From NCBI GenBank assembly GCA_902492455.1, contig CABULH010000008.1:1-64000 (forward strand): a DNA stretch of 64,000 bases, written 5' to 3'. Position 1 is the first letter of the stretch; each line of letters opens with the position of its first letter. The translations under genes and the position numbers were made by a program. Below, piece by piece: positions 26,406-35,999 of this stretch. Source of the stretch: an uncultured Oscillospiraceae bacterium. GTDB taxonomy: Bacteria > Bacillota > Clostridia > Oscillospirales > Acutalibacteraceae. The notes below the pieces were generated by a model. The model did not search any database and was not told where the DNA came from. It saw only the letters and a program-made list of their open reading frames with translations.

Positions 26406-29042
26406 TCAACCCGCAACCAGATAATCCTTGGCGCCGATGGTCTTGCCCTCATATACGGCGTCGGTATCGGCGTAGTTCACATAGACCTCCACGCCGTTTT
26501 CATAGGTGGTGCGGTACAGCTGGACATCCAGACGCTGATGAGCGGCTATCCGCTTGCCTGACACCGAAGCCAGCTCAGCGGCGGCCCGGCTGTAGTCTGC
26601 CGCGGCGATGGGCAGCCAATCGTCGGCCTTGCCGGTATAGTACAGGTTATAATCCGTTTCTTTCAGTAAGCCGGGTTCCTCGGCCATCAGCAGATACTGC
26701 AGCCCCGCTCCGTATTCCACCGCTTCCAGCAGTGCCACTCGATAATCGGCCTCCATGTTCAGGGGCCGGGAAGAGTAGGAGATGGAACCGCTGAGCACCA
26801 TGGGCACAAAGGGAACGCTTTCATTAACGATGGCAAACCAGCTGTCGTCCAGCGGCAGGTCGCTGATGGAAGAGGCATATTTCCAGGCATACAGGTGGGG
26901 AGCGGAAAGCCGTAGCTGGGTTTTTCCCGCCAGCACGTCCAGTGCCTGTACCGTCAGTTCCGCAGCCTTGACCCGGTCCACGGAGTGGGAATTGCTGAAA
27001 TCTGCCCCCAGGCTGGTTCCCAAGTCGGCAGAAGTCAGCCCCGGCAGCTGCAGGGAAGCGGATTTGTCCAGGAAGGTTTCCGCAAAAGATACCAGATGGT
27101 TGGGAGACACTAAGTTGATCGTGCCGCTCTTCCGATACCGGTTCATAAAATCATAATGGTAGCCCACCGCCACGTCTCCGTTGAGACGCCGGGGAGCGTG
27201 GCTGCGCTTGTTGTAGCCGTCGCCCGTTTTGAAAACAGTGGAAAAATAGGTCTGAGGATAAAAGCCGATTCCCTTGGCGCTGAGGGATTCCATCAGCGCG
27301 TTCAAACCTTTTGTCCCGCCGAGGCAGGATTCCGGCCGGACGTCCAGCACGGTTTTCTGGGCCACCCCGCCGTTGAACCAGCCGATATAGCCCACGCTGG
27401 TGGGCGATGCTCCCAGCTTGCTCAGTTCCTCCACCAGACCGGCGGCCTGGGAGAAGGAGGTCATGCTGGTCTGCACATCCACCGAAATGCCCGCGATTAC
27501 CGTTTTCACCGGCACCGCGCCCAGAAAGGTGACGTCCAGGGGCAGAGCGGAGGCGGCGTTGCCTTCCGGCAGCGCGCCGGAGGCCAGCAGATCGCTGCGC
27601 ACCGCGGCAGCCATACCGTTATAGTCGGCGTTCTCCCCTTCCAGGAAGGTGTATTCCAGACGCAGCGGTCCTTTGTAAGGATTCTTTTCGGTCATCACCA
27701 CCAGGGTGTCCTCCCCGGAGGTCAAGGTCATGGACTGGCTCAATGTCGCGTCAAAGGAGGCAAACACGCAGTTATAGGAGTAGGTCATACCTGCTACCCG
27801 GGCGCCGATCCTTCCCAATTCCGCCCCTTCCTTGATGGAGCAGACAAAAGCGGCGGAGCCGTTTTTGAGGCCGAATACCGGCAGCAGTACCTGTTCCGCC
27901 ACCTGATAGCGGCTGGTATCCGCCATGGAGGGGTTCTTGCCATATACGGACACATTATAAGGCGCAGCGTTGACCCGGCCGTTATTGAAATGGATCAACC
28001 CGCCGCTGCCGTCGGGCACCAGCATATACCCGACCTCTTGAGTTCCCGCCGCGCCAAAGAACTCCAGCACCCGAATCTGGGTGGGCGGAAGGGTGGGAAC
28101 ATACTGCATGGAGGCGGTATCCAGCTGGACGCTGAGGCGGCCGTTTTTCAGGGTGTAAACCAGATCCATATCGAAATAGGCCTTGGCCTCCACCTGAGCT
28201 TCGATGCCGTTTTCCAGATTATCGGCAATCAGGTCTTCTGTGGTATAGCCCGCCTTATCCATCAGCGCCTTGACCTTCAGCAGCACCCGCTCGGTGGTCA
28301 CCTCAATGGCGTAAACATCATTGGCTTCCAGGTTCTTGTATTTGTCCAACAGAATCTGCTTGGTCTTCTCACTGGTGATGCCTTTCAGCGTCTGCAGCCG
28401 ATAGTAGGTTTTCAGTTCCTCCTGATCCGCCGGTTCCAGCTTGGCTAAGATCTCCTCAAAACGAACATCGGAAAGCTGCTGTGGAATGTCGTCCACAGTG
28501 ATCTTGGTCCGGCTGATGTGATAGGAGACCACCAGCTGATTTCCCGACACCTTGGCGGACGCGCCGCCCTGTTTGACGGAATCGTTGTAGCTGTCCAGCG
28601 TTACGGCCTGGCCGCCGCTGTTATAGTACTGGACGGACAGCTGGGACAGCAGCGTATCCCGGGTAGCGCCGCCCACCAGGGTTTCCTCCTCCACATCGGG
28701 TGGATTGGACAGCCATACCTGCCCGCTTTTCTCATTCCGGACGGCGATGGAAAACATCTCCGGGTGATAGTACAAAGCAACGTCGCCATCCCGGAAAGCC
28801 AGGGTCATCCCCTCCGGCAGGGTGGTCTGCAGACCTTGGGAATTGTATACGGCGGGGTCGTAACCGTCCGCTTTATCCCGTGCACGGCCGAATCCGCTCA
28901 TACCGCCAAAGCCTGACAAGGGATTCCCCTGCAGATCGCCGGCGCCGGTGCTGAAGGACTGGGAGAACAGCACCGCCACCAGCACGATTACCACTCCATA
29001 AGCGATGGCGATGCTCAACAGCCGTTTTTGGTATTTTTTCAT
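26406..29042 (-). CDS. DUF5696 membrane-anchored extracytoplasmic protein
   Basis: An 878-residue protein with one N-terminal membrane helix (about 9-28, SIAIAYGVVIVLVAVLF) and a large outside domain. I recognise it as the DUF5696 family by its layout: TLPEGMTLAFRDGDVALYYHPEM, a beta-rich part, VLEFFGAAGTQEVGYMLVPDGSGGL with FNNG, then an alpha/beta region that looks like a TIM barrel (VQTSMTSFSQAAGLVEELSKLG, KGIGFYPQTYFSTVF). A C-terminal LKETDYNLYYTGKADDWLP follows. The barrel suggests a possible glycosidase, but catalytic residues are not known to me. Related genes commonly sit in sugar ABC loci. Its neighbours here are the NHL/Yip1 protein and importer 1. Confidence 0.8.
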   Translation of the reverse strand: MKKYQKRLLSIAIAYGVVIVLVAVLFSQSFSTGAGDLQGNPLSGFGGMSGFGRARDKADGYDPAVYNSQGLQTTLPEGMTLAFRDGDVALYYHPEMFSIAVRNEKSGQVWLSNPPDVEEETLVGGATRDTLLSQLSVQYYNSGGQAVTLDSYNDSVKQGGASAKVSGNQLVVSYHISRTKITVDDIPQQLSDVRFEEILAKLEPADQEELKTYYRLQTLKGITSEKTKQILLDKYKNLEANDVYAIEVTTERVLLKVKALMDKAGYTTEDLIADNLENGIEAQVEAKAYFDMDLVYTLKNGRLSVQLDTASMQYVPTLPPTQIRVLEFFGAAGTQEVGYMLVPDGSGGLIHFNNGRVNAAPYNVSVYGKNPSMADTSRYQVAEQVLLPVFGLKNGSAAFVCSIKEGAELGRIGARVAGMTYSYNCVFASFDATLSQSMTLTSGEDTLVVMTEKNPYKGPLRLEYTFLEGENADYNGMAAAVRSDLLASGALPEGNAASALPLDVTFLGAVPVKTVIAGISVDVQTSMTSFSQAAGLVEELSKLGASPTSVGYIGWFNGGVAQKTVLDVRPESCLGGTKGLNALMESLSAKGIGFYPQTYFSTVFKTGDGYNKRSHAPRRLNGDVAVGYHYDFMNRYRKSGTINLVSPNHLVSFAETFLDKSASLQLPGLTSADLGTSLGADFSNSHSVDRVKAAELTVQALDVLAGKTQLRLSAPHLYAWKYASSISDLPLDDSWFAIVNESVPFVPMVLSGSISYSSRPLNMEADYRVALLEAVEYGAGLQYLLMAEEPGLLKETDYNLYYTGKADDWLPIAAADYSRAAAELASVSGKRIAAHQRLDVQLYRTTYENGVEVYVNYADTDAVYEGKTIGAKDYLVAG

Positions 29043-29070
29043 CCGGAAACCCTCCCGTTCGCGGTTGCGG

Positions 29071-31215
29071 TCACATGCGGAAAATCAACTCGCGGTATAT
29101 AGTTCTTCCAAATTCGAAAACAGTATAGGCCAGATTCACCAGCAGAAAGCCCAATACCAGGATCACCACCATGCCTACCACGGTCAAAAGGGCGGTACCC
29201 AGGGCACGTTTCATGCTGACATTGTGAATGGTCATGTTCCCCACCAGCAGCAAAACAAGCAGCCACAGCAGGGACAATATGTAGAAAAAGGCATAGAAAG
29301 CGCTTTCTTCCAAGGTAAGCAGATTGGAAACAGCGATCAGCGGGATCTGAATCAGAATGAAGGGGGTAAGGGAGTAAGCAGCCGAGATGAAAATATCCCG
29401 GAAACTGCCTTCCCCATCCATCAGGGTTGTTAAACACCAATTGGCTACACACCAGAGAATCAGCGGCAGCAGTGACAGAAGGCCGTTGAGCAGCACATTG
29501 GTGCGGTTGACATTGCCTGTGCGGAACAGATAGCCGCTGAGCAGGCTGGAACCCATCATGGTGAGGACGTAAAGCAGGGTAAGTGTCAGTGCTCCCGCCA
29601 CCGTGCCCCGTTTTTCCCGCTTAAGATCATTGGCCCCTTTAAAGGGATGGAAGATATAATAGAAGGCATAGTCCACACTTTGCAGATAGCGGCCCAGCGG
29701 TTTTCCCTGCAGCGGATCATCCGCCGCCGAGACCTTCACCGCAGCGCCTTCACGGCGCGCCCGCAGCCGGACAATGGGAATCCGGATTACCACCACGGCC
29801 AGAGCCGCAAAAGCCAGCAAAAATACCCAAAGGAAATTTCCTGACAATAAGTCCTGACGGTATTCGGAGAATGCCCGGGAATACAGGGTTTTGTTGTTGG
29901 CTAAACGGAAGCTGGTCATAGCTTCCTTAAAATTACCCTCCCGCAGCTGGGCCTTGCCGATGCCCGTATAGGCCAGCTCACAGTTGGTGTTGAGGCGGTA
30001 GACCTCCTCGTATTCCTCCGTGGCCTGATCATAATCTCCATAGTAATACAAGGCGGTGGCGTTGATGAGCCGCCGGCCGTATTCCGTGGGTTTGAACACC
30101 GTGACGGCGTTTTGAGGTCCGTCCAGCACATAGAGGTCGCTGCCGTAGGAATCAATGGCTGCCGGCGCGGTCAGCAGGCCGTCCTGACCGCCGGTAAAGG
30201 AAAAGGCCATCATCATATAGCCGTCGGAATCGTACATAAAAATACGGGAACGGCGAACATCCACACAGGCGTAAATACCGCCCTTCATGGAAGCGATATC
30301 CACAAAACGGGAGGGACCCACAATGCTGCCCACGTAGGTGTTGCCCACGTCCCCGACCAGGGGAATGGGAGAATCCACCCGCAGCACATCTTTGCCGCTG
30401 GGGTTAATCCGTTTCACCGCCGCACTGCCGGCGTTGTTTTCAATCTGCGCCGTGGCTAAGATAAAATCGCTTTCATCAATATCCAGGTTATTGAAGCTCA
30501 CCGGGATAAAAGCGGCCATGGAACTGCGCTGTTCTTTGGTGGACAGCAGTCGCCAGAACCGGTCCCATAACGACGGCACCACCTTGTTCATACCGGCGTA
30601 ACCGAGAAAAGAACCGTCCTGGCCGATTTCCAGGATTCCCTGGTAAACGCCCTCGCTCACCACGTAAATATTTCCCAACGAGCTGACGCCTACCTTCACC
30701 GGCGTATAGATAAAGTTTTCTCCCAGCAGCGGCGATTCCGGTTTGGGAATAATGTGGTGCAGAGTCCCGTCCAGGTTCAGGCAGACCAGCCGCTGGTTCC
30801 CGGTATCCGCCACATAGATCATGCCGTCGGCGGCATAAAACACGCCGGAAGGCTCCTTGAAGGCGTCCTGCCCTTCCGGGCCAAAAGCAGAAACAACGGA
30901 GACTGCGGAAAAATTCACATCGGTGATGATCACACGATTATTTCCCGTATCCGCGATCAGTAGCATGCCCGTGGTTTCGTCGATATATAAATCCCGGGGA
31001 TTTTTCAGGCTGTTCAGACCGAAAGAGTCTCCGCGGACGACCCGGTCGGGCAGATAGGGCGCCGGGGAAGCCAGTTCCTGGCCGTCCAGCATGGAATAGG
31101 TATAGCTGTCGTAGGGTTTCTGCCCCGCATCTTGGGCTGCCGCTGCTGCGGCCGTCGCGGCCGTAAGCAGCAGGGTGACGCAAAGGCAGGCCAGCCGCCT
31201 TATACCCGTCCGCAT
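29071..31215 (-). CDS. NHL-repeat, TPR-like and Yip1 domain membrane protein
   Basis: A 714-residue protein with a signal peptide (LLLTAATAAAAAA), then an NHL/beta-propeller region (about 60-370) with repeats such as PRDLYIDETTGMLLIADTGNNRVIITD and IYVADTGNQRLVCLNLDG. A short TPR-like helical pair follows (ATEEYEEVYRLNTNCELAYTGIGKAQLREGNFKEA in pieces), then a membrane helix near 455. A C-terminal Yip1-type domain with about five membrane segments closes it (YYIFHPFKGANDLKREKRG, SLTPFILIQIPLIAVSN). An outside propeller joined to a polytopic anchor suggests sensing or assembly, but no function is established. It lies between the two permease pairs next to DUF5696. Confidence 0.8.
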   Translation of the reverse strand: MRTGIRRLACLCVTLLLTAATAAAAAAQDAGQKPYDSYTYSMLDGQELASPAPYLPDRVVRGDSFGLNSLKNPRDLYIDETTGMLLIADTGNNRVIITDVNFSAVSVVSAFGPEGQDAFKEPSGVFYAADGMIYVADTGNQRLVCLNLDGTLHHIIPKPESPLLGENFIYTPVKVGVSSLGNIYVVSEGVYQGILEIGQDGSFLGYAGMNKVVPSLWDRFWRLLSTKEQRSSMAAFIPVSFNNLDIDESDFILATAQIENNAGSAAVKRINPSGKDVLRVDSPIPLVGDVGNTYVGSIVGPSRFVDIASMKGGIYACVDVRRSRIFMYDSDGYMMMAFSFTGGQDGLLTAPAAIDSYGSDLYVLDGPQNAVTVFKPTEYGRRLINATALYYYGDYDQATEEYEEVYRLNTNCELAYTGIGKAQLREGNFKEAMTSFRLANNKTLYSRAFSEYRQDLLSGNFLWVFLLAFAALAVVVIRIPIVRLRARREGAAVKVSAADDPLQGKPLGRYLQSVDYAFYYIFHPFKGANDLKREKRGTVAGALTLTLLYVLTMMGSSLLSGYLFRTGNVNRTNVLLNGLLSLLPLILWCVANWCLTTLMDGEGSFRDIFISAAYSLTPFILIQIPLIAVSNLLTLEESAFYAFFYILSLLWLLVLLLVGNMTIHNVSMKRALGTALLTVVGMVVILVLGFLLVNLAYTVFEFGRTIYRELIFRM

Positions 31216-31249
31216 GAGGCCCCCTCCTTTCGTATCGTGCGCATTGGCG

Positions 31250-32161
31250 TCACTCCTTCATGCCCGAGGTGCTCATGGTTTCGATCACCCGGGACTGGGA
31301 GAAAATAAACAGGGACAGCGGCACCACCATCATCACCAAAGCCACCGCCGAGCTGGCGCCCGTGCGGGCGATGCCGCCGGCCAGTATCTGCGACATAGCC
31401 TGGGGCATGGTCTTCATCGGTTCGCTGTAGGTGTAGGGACTGACGATGTTCCACAGGCTCTGCACCATCAGGATAATCAGGGTGATCCAGGCTGGCTTCA
31501 CCATGGGCATGGCGATTCTCCAGAAAACGCATACCTCGCCCGCCCCGTCGATGCGGGCGGATTCCAGCACCGAATCAGGCAGGGTCTCCATGAACTGCTT
31601 CATCAGATAAAGCCCCAGGGTGGACTGGAAAGCAGGCAGGATAATGGCCAGATAGTTATCCAACAGATTCAGCTTGGAAATGATGATGTACGTGGGGATG
31701 GAGGTGACAGCGGTAGAAAACATCAGGGAGGTCACCACCAGCTTGAACATCAGATCCCGGCCGGGAAAAACATGCTTTGCCAGCACGTAAGCGCACATGG
31801 AGGCGAAAAAGAGATGCCCCAGAGTGCCTGCACCGGTGACAAACAGGGTGTTGAACAGATACCGGGTAAAGGGCACCCAGGATTGATTCATCAGGGTGAA
31901 CATATCCCGGAAATTGTCCAGGGTGGGGTTGCGCACAAAAAAGTGAGGCGGATAGACAAAAAGCTCATCCATGGGCTTAAAGGCGTTGCTGACGATGTAG
32001 ACCAGGGGCAGCAGGGTGAAAATACCCAGCAGCAAGAGCACCGCCAAGGTGGCGATATTGCCGCCGAGGGAGTGATTCACCGCCCGGCGGGCGCTGACCC
32101 GTTTGATCCGGGGAAAGGATTTGGCCGCGGCGGCGCGGCGGGAAGGAGCTTTGGCCTCCAT
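31250..32161 (-). CDS. Sugar ABC transporter permease (MalG type), importer 2
   Basis: A 303-residue membrane protein with six hydrophobic segments. It has the coupling loop LPDSVLESARIDGAGEVCVFWRIAMPMVKPA and the MalG-like C-terminus FIFSQSRVIETMSTSGMKE. It starts one base after the stop of the MalF-type partner (32162), so the two are translationally coupled. Substrate unknown; the binding protein at 33099-35954 is its likely partner. Confidence 0.92.
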   Translation of the reverse strand: MEAKAPSRRAAAAKSFPRIKRVSARRAVNHSLGGNIATLAVLLLLGIFTLLPLVYIVSNAFKPMDELFVYPPHFFVRNPTLDNFRDMFTLMNQSWVPFTRYLFNTLFVTGAGTLGHLFFASMCAYVLAKHVFPGRDLMFKLVVTSLMFSTAVTSIPTYIIISKLNLLDNYLAIILPAFQSTLGLYLMKQFMETLPDSVLESARIDGAGEVCVFWRIAMPMVKPAWITLIILMVQSLWNIVSPYTYSEPMKTMPQAMSQILAGGIARTGASSAVALVMMVVPLSLFIFSQSRVIETMSTSGMKE

Positions 32162-33073
32162 TTAGCTTCCCACCTTTCGCAGCAGTTTCTGGATCAGCTG
32201 GTTGGAGCCCAGCATCAGAATGAACAAGACGGTGGCAATCGCCGAAGCATAGCCCATCTCAAACCGGACGGTGCCGTAATCCACGATGTGGTTCACCACT
32301 GTGTGGGCGGCATAGTCCACCGAAGGGAAGCCGGCCAGCGCCGAGGTAATATCCCCGATGCCGAAGGAAGCGGTGATTTGAATCACCGCGCCGAACATCA
32401 GCTGGGGCCGCATCTGAGGCATGGTGATATACCACAGCTCCTGGAATCGGTTGGTGATGCCGTCCACCGCCCCGGCTTCATACAGGGAACGGTCCACGCC
32501 CTGCAGTCCGGCGATGAAGGCCAGAAAGCTGGTGCCCAAACTCATCCATACCGCCACGATCATGATGGCGCCCAGGACATAATGGGGATTCTCCAGCCAT
32601 TGAATCGGCGCGTTGATAATGCCCATCTGGGTCAGTGTGACATTTACCAGGCCATAGCTGTCAGAGGAGAACATCAGCGACCAGATCATGTACGCGGCCC
32701 CCGAGATGGAGGGCGCGTAAAACACGGTGGTGAGAATCGCCCGCACGCCCCGGCCGAAGTTGTTGATGGCCCAGGCCAGGAAAAAGCAGGCGAAATAGCT
32801 CACCGGACCGGTGACAATGGCTAATAGCAAGGTGTTTTTCAGCGCGATAAGGAATACGTCGTCAAAGACGAAAAGCTTCCGGTAATTGCTGATAAACACG
32901 AAGGATGGGGATTCCAGCAGATTATAATAGGTAAAACTCAGACAGATGGATATGACCACGGGCAGCACGGTGAAAACAATGAACAGGATCATGTAGGGCG
33001 CCGCCATGGCGTAGGATACCTTGCTCTTTTTCATCCGCTGCAGCAGGCTGGCCTCGCCGTCTTTACGTTGCAT
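32162..33073 (-). CDS. Sugar ABC transporter permease (MalF type), importer 2
   Basis: A 303-residue membrane protein with six hydrophobic segments (first AMAAPYMILFIVFTVLPVVISICLS, about 20-44, in the family style). The EAA-like loop is GVDRSLYEAGAVDGITNRFQ. It follows the large binding protein by 25 bases and overlaps no gene. With the next gene it forms the channel of importer 2. No ATPase gene accompanies it. Confidence 0.92.
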   Translation of the reverse strand: MQRKDGEASLLQRMKKSKVSYAMAAPYMILFIVFTVLPVVISICLSFTYYNLLESPSFVFISNYRKLFVFDDVFLIALKNTLLLAIVTGPVSYFACFFLAWAINNFGRGVRAILTTVFYAPSISGAAYMIWSLMFSSDSYGLVNVTLTQMGIINAPIQWLENPHYVLGAIMIVAVWMSLGTSFLAFIAGLQGVDRSLYEAGAVDGITNRFQELWYITMPQMRPQLMFGAVIQITASFGIGDITSALAGFPSVDYAAHTVVNHIVDYGTVRFEMGYASAIATVLFILMLGSNQLIQKLLRKVGS

Positions 33074-33098
33074 CCGTCGTCCCTCCTTTGTCCGCCAG

Positions 33099-35954
33099 TC
33101 AGTCCAGCTTCAGTTCCTGGCGCTTCTGTTCGATTTCCAGATTGATAGACCGGGTATACCGGATCAGGGTTTCCTTGGGATCTTCGTTGTAATACAGCAC
33201 CCGGCGGAAGGCGTTGTTGATATGCCGGGAGGTGAAATATCCGCCGGGCACCTCCGGTGTGCCGTGGATAAACTGCCACTGGGATTCCAGCATGGCGTAA
33301 TCGTCTGCGGGCCAGGACATGGAGGAGAATGCCTCCACATTGGCTGAGGGATACCGGGCCGATTCGCCCAGGCGGTTTTCCATCTCCCGGCCGTAGGCGG
33401 TCTGGGTCTCCGCCCGGGTCCACCATTCCATAAAGGCCCACGCCGCTTCCTTATCCTCGCAGTCGGAAAGCATCATACAGGAGATGCCCACCGCCGCCGC
33501 GTCGTGCCGGATTTCCTCGCCGTCCTGGGTACCGGGAACCGGCGCGATGCTCCACAATCCCCGGATCTCCGGCGCCGCCACACTGAGGTTGTTGTAAAGG
33601 GTGAAATCCGCGATGATCAGAGGCATTTCTCCCGAACGGAAACGGGTAGCCGCGTCGTATTTCAGCGGCAGGTCATAATCAATATACAGGGAACACCACT
33701 GTTTAAAAGCATCGATGGCGCCGCTTTCATCCAGCGCGGACTGCTTGTTGTCCTCACTGTACAGGGAACCGCCGTGCTGCAGCAGCAGAATCAGATAAGA
33801 GGTCATCCCGTCCATGGCCCCCACTACACTGGAGGGGGCGGGAATGCCGATGGTCATGTTGCTTTTCTGCAGAATGCTGAGGACCTTGAAGACTTCCTTC
33901 CAGGTCTCCGGCGGCTGAATGCCCAGTTCCTCAAAAATATCGCTGCGATAATACATCACCGGGAAGGTTTGGGTTTCCGGCAGGGCATAAACGCCATCCC
34001 CCAGCTGATAGGGAACCAGGGCGCTGGGGCGAAACCGCTCCTTCACCACATCGAAGGAGGTGTCGCCTTCGCCGAAAGCCGTCAAATCCACGGCGGCGCC
34101 GCGGGTGGCAAAGTTCACCGGGTCGGTGTTGCCCACCTGAAGAGCCACGTCCGGTCCCCGGCCCGCCACCGTTGCCGACAGCAACTGGCCTGTTACCAGC
34201 TTGATATCCACGCCGATGCCGGTTTCATCGGTAAACCGGGAGCTCAGCTCCCGCAGAATGGTGGATTGATCCCGGCCTGCCTGGGTCCATACCTCGATGC
34301 GCCGGGACACGCCTTCCTGACCGCCGATGTAGCTGTAATCGATGACGAAGGAGTAGAAAAACACCTTGGCCTCGTGCCAGATTTTCTGAAAAATATTGCC
34401 GTCGGCTTTGGGCAGCTTGGCATCATCGCCATGCAGGTATAGGCTGTCCAGCTCTAGGGACTGCTGCTTGATATTGATCAGCCAGGTGGACAGGGCGCCG
34501 ATGTTATCCTTGAAGTTGGATACCTGCTTCTGCACCAGCTCCGGTTTGTCCACGAATTTTTCCAGCTGACGGCTCATGGTCTGCAGGATTCCGTTGACGC
34601 TTCCCCGTTTGCCGGTGATTCCCACCAGCAGCTCGTCACAGCGCCGCAGGGCGTCCGCCTGGGCCTGAAAAATTTCAAATACCTGGGGAGCGGTGGTCTC
34701 CAGCATGTAATCCCGATAGGTATCAGGCACGGTACCGGTGATCATAATCACCTGCCGGTAAGCCTGATTCAGCTGATAAACCGCCTCGTCCACAATATCG
34801 ATGGCTTCCGACAGCCGGCCGGTGGTCACCTCCATCCGGATGGTGTGGGTTTTCCCGCCCTCCAGATAAATCCAATAATCCGGCGTTACGTTCTGCCAGG
34901 AGCTGTTATATTCAAAGGCAAACTCTTCAAACTCCTTGAAGGGGACCTGCCCGTCGATGGAAATTCGCCGGGAGGAGGAAGCGCCGCTGAGGAGGTTCTG
35001 GCGAGCACGGAAACTCAGCCGATAAAGGCCGGATTTCTCCACTGGCACCTCCCATTCGATCCATTGTCCCGACTGGGACCAGCTGCCGCCGCCGATGACA
35101 TTGAGCAGAACCCGGCTGGCGCTGTAGGGCACCGTGGCAGGAGAGGAACGGTCGTTGCGGGCGTAAAGGGTGGTATCGGATTTTCGGGCCGGTTTTTCCG
35201 CGTCAATGGTCAGCAGCTCGTCGGTGACGGGCTGATAGCCCTTGCTGTCGTAATCTTTTTTTACATCTTCATAAGCCGGAAGCTCTTCGGCAGGTCCCAA
35301 CAACACTCCGCCGATGGCCACCGGTTCCTTGACGGATTTGTAGCCGATGATATGCTCCCCTTTTTCCAGATAAAAAAGATAAGGGGCAGTGTACTGGCCG
35401 CTGTGGTCCTCCACATAAGCGTCCTGCCAGGTGTACAGCTCGGACTGAGAGGGAATCAGATCATTTCCCAGGGGATCCTGCCTGCTGCCCGGAGGGTCAT
35501 CGTCCACCCAGATGCGGAACAGGGAAACCTGCTCCATCTCGAAAAAGGGTGTTTCACCGTCAATGGTAAGGGCGGCCTGCAGGGTGGTATCCTTGCCTTT
35601 CATGGTAAAATACCGCAGCCGCAGGGTATAAAGCCCGCTTTGCGGCACAGACACCCGCAGGGAGGCCTCTCCCCCATCCTCCACCACCACGCCGGGAGTT
35701 CCCTGACCGTCCACGTCGGCGGTAAGGGAATCCGCATCGGCAAAGCCGGTGGAGGGATCCGCCTTGATCTCCGGTACATCCCGGCCGGCATTGGGGAAGG
35801 ATGCCAGATAATCGGTATAGGTATGCTTGTCAATCACCGAGGAGGAGCCGCCTGATGTTGTGGTCTCCTGGGCCCGGGCCGGCAAAGCCGCCGGCAGAAT
35901 CAGCACGGCTGCCGCGGCCAGCGCCGTCAGCTGCCGGATTACTTTCGCATGCAT
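33099..35954 (-). CDS. Fusion of two beta-sandwich domains and an ABC sugar-binding protein
   Basis: A 951-residue exported protein, about twice the usual solute-binding length. A signal peptide ends ARA (28), and no lipobox Cys is visible. Residues about 70-220 and 270-390 look like beta-sandwich, carbohydrate-binding-type domains (VVVEDGGEASLRVSVPQSGLYTL; WIEWEVPVEKSGLYRLSFRA, each read in part). A helical stretch follows (390-560). The C-terminal half (about 570-930) is a family-1 binding protein with RFTDETGIGVDIKLVTG, GRGPDVALQVGN, YALPETQTFPVMYYR and AAWAFMEWWT. The front domains may catch polysaccharide ends for the transporter. It is followed by the two importer-2 permeases. Confidence 0.85.
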   Translation of the reverse strand: MHAKVIRQLTALAAAAVLILPAALPARAQETTTSGGSSSVIDKHTYTDYLASFPNAGRDVPEIKADPSTGFADADSLTADVDGQGTPGVVVEDGGEASLRVSVPQSGLYTLRLRYFTMKGKDTTLQAALTIDGETPFFEMEQVSLFRIWVDDDPPGSRQDPLGNDLIPSQSELYTWQDAYVEDHSGQYTAPYLFYLEKGEHIIGYKSVKEPVAIGGVLLGPAEELPAYEDVKKDYDSKGYQPVTDELLTIDAEKPARKSDTTLYARNDRSSPATVPYSASRVLLNVIGGGSWSQSGQWIEWEVPVEKSGLYRLSFRARQNLLSGASSSRRISIDGQVPFKEFEEFAFEYNSSWQNVTPDYWIYLEGGKTHTIRMEVTTGRLSEAIDIVDEAVYQLNQAYRQVIMITGTVPDTYRDYMLETTAPQVFEIFQAQADALRRCDELLVGITGKRGSVNGILQTMSRQLEKFVDKPELVQKQVSNFKDNIGALSTWLINIKQQSLELDSLYLHGDDAKLPKADGNIFQKIWHEAKVFFYSFVIDYSYIGGQEGVSRRIEVWTQAGRDQSTILRELSSRFTDETGIGVDIKLVTGQLLSATVAGRGPDVALQVGNTDPVNFATRGAAVDLTAFGEGDTSFDVVKERFRPSALVPYQLGDGVYALPETQTFPVMYYRSDIFEELGIQPPETWKEVFKVLSILQKSNMTIGIPAPSSVVGAMDGMTSYLILLLQHGGSLYSEDNKQSALDESGAIDAFKQWCSLYIDYDLPLKYDAATRFRSGEMPLIIADFTLYNNLSVAAPEIRGLWSIAPVPGTQDGEEIRHDAAAVGISCMMLSDCEDKEAAWAFMEWWTRAETQTAYGREMENRLGESARYPSANVEAFSSMSWPADDYAMLESQWQFIHGTPEVPGGYFTSRHINNAFRRVLYYNEDPKETLIRYTRSINLEIEQKRQELKLD

Positions 35955-35999
35955 TCCGGTCCTCCTTTCCGAATCAAAAAGAGATGGTTCCTCTTTCGT

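Noticed and set aside
31175..32824. 549-codon plus-strand frame opposite two permease genes
   Set aside because: His/Gln/Gly-rich composition typical of antisense reading of a GC-rich coding strand; the minus-strand permeases are unmistakable.
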